Of a DNA stretch of 64,000 bases, positions 63,717 to 64,000 are shown piece after piece; position 1 is the stretch's first letter; the number at the start of each line of letters is the position of its first letter. Location: NCBI GenBank assembly GCA_947480015.1, contig CANKBS010000013.1, positions 41,022 through 105,021 of the forward strand. The letters run 5' to 3'. A program made the translations under genes and the position numbers. The notes under the pieces were generated by a model, which worked only from the letters and a program-made list of their open reading frames with translations, was not told the origin of the DNA and did not search any database. The stretch is from Sphingobacteriaceae bacterium (GTDB taxonomy: Bacteria; Bacteroidota; Bacteroidia; B-17B0; Aurantibacillaceae).

Positions 63717-64000
63717 AATTAAAATTTTGATTTATCAGTTTGAAAAGTCTATAAATTTAATGCCATATGATGGTTCGTGATGAGGCGGAAAAGGAATTTT
63801 AATCTTCAAAGATCGTTATATGTCTAAGCCACCTTTTGCCGCGGTATTATTGGATCAGTATCAAAACCTGTGGAGTAATTCTCTTAGCATATAATTTTGC
63901 AAGTCTAAACAAGAAGAAATTTACAGGATCAATCGGAAATTTTGGGAGAAGAATTCTAATCTGAATTTTATGGTTTCTCTTTTTGGATAATTCGGCGAAG
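63717..64000. other. window end, no gene recognised
   Basis: No convincing coding frame on either strand. TAATTTTG at 63892-63899 matches the -7 consensus and could precede a gene starting beyond the window; no -33 TTG is clear. Confidence 0.3.

Overview
The window reads as chromosomal DNA of a Bacteroidota (Bacteroidetes) bacterium. The strongest evidence is a type IX secretion/gliding cluster (gldJ, a PorP/SprF protein, porU, porV), a batABCDE aerotolerance-type operon, a DNA polymerase III alpha subunit fused to an N-terminal 3'-5' exonuclease, a CarboxypepD_reg-like/TonB-dependent receptor, promoters of the TTG-N18..20-TAnnTTTG type, and almost no Shine-Dalgarno sequences. The presence of gldJ points to a T9SS-bearing, possibly gliding lineage (Flavobacteriales-like or a relative). 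I cannot place it more precisely. Coding density is high and most genes are core housekeeping.

Layout. 1-4,000: the 3' end of a large protein, then a TonB-dependent receptor preceded by a small LRGPP-tailed membrane protein. 4,100-11,500 (minus strand): yidC, a dicarboxylate symporter, murF, gldJ and porP/sprF. 11,600-18,600 (plus): porU, porV and an orphan peptide-binding lipoprotein. 18,600-23,600: flippase, OsmC protein, then a tight cluster of a conserved envelope protein, lipA, a lipoprotein and an alpha/beta-hydrolase lipoprotein. 23,600-31,900 (minus): moxR, DUF58, a membrane protein, batA, batB, batC, batD and batE. 32,000-37,500 (minus): pdxA and two amidohydrolase-like exported proteins. 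37,500-44,150 (plus): SirB-like/cytochrome c fusion, hflX, GNAT acetyltransferase, aminotransferase, heptose kinase, a repeat-flanked GxxExxY gene and ubiE. 44,200-58,400 (minus): dnaK, DUF4249-like lipoprotein, polysaccharide deacetylase, metK, pssA, an ABC-F ATPase and dnaE. 58,600-64,000 (plus): ppiD, nif3, a zinc-ribbon coiled-coil protein, tRNA-Val and a small secreted repeat protein.

The core genes cover envelope assembly (yidC, murF, flippase, heptose kinase, pssA, ppiD), export through the type IX system (gldJ, PorP, porU sortase, porV shuttle), cofactors (lipA, pdxA, menaquinone methyltransferase), replication (dnaE) and stress (dnaK, hflX, bat operon).

The most unusual element lies between hldE and ubiE (42,506-43,422). 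A 133-aa GxxExxY protein with a PD-(D/E)XK nuclease-like signature is bracketed by three copies of a CACAGAG-type repeat on the left and three copies of its inverted counterpart (CTCTGTG) on the right. The left array starts at the hldE stop codon and its units carry a copy of the last bases of hldE. The right array ends 4 nt before the ubiE ATG. It looks like a self-contained selfish or mobile cassette. Other observations include a start-less, antitoxin-like remnant that runs into an ATG-less hflX, a low-complexity tract that supplies the start of the acetyltransferase gene, a REP-like cluster next to the ABC-F gene, amidohydrolase domains lacking their metal ligands, and a perfect TGACAG-A-CTGTCA palindrome upstream of dnaK.
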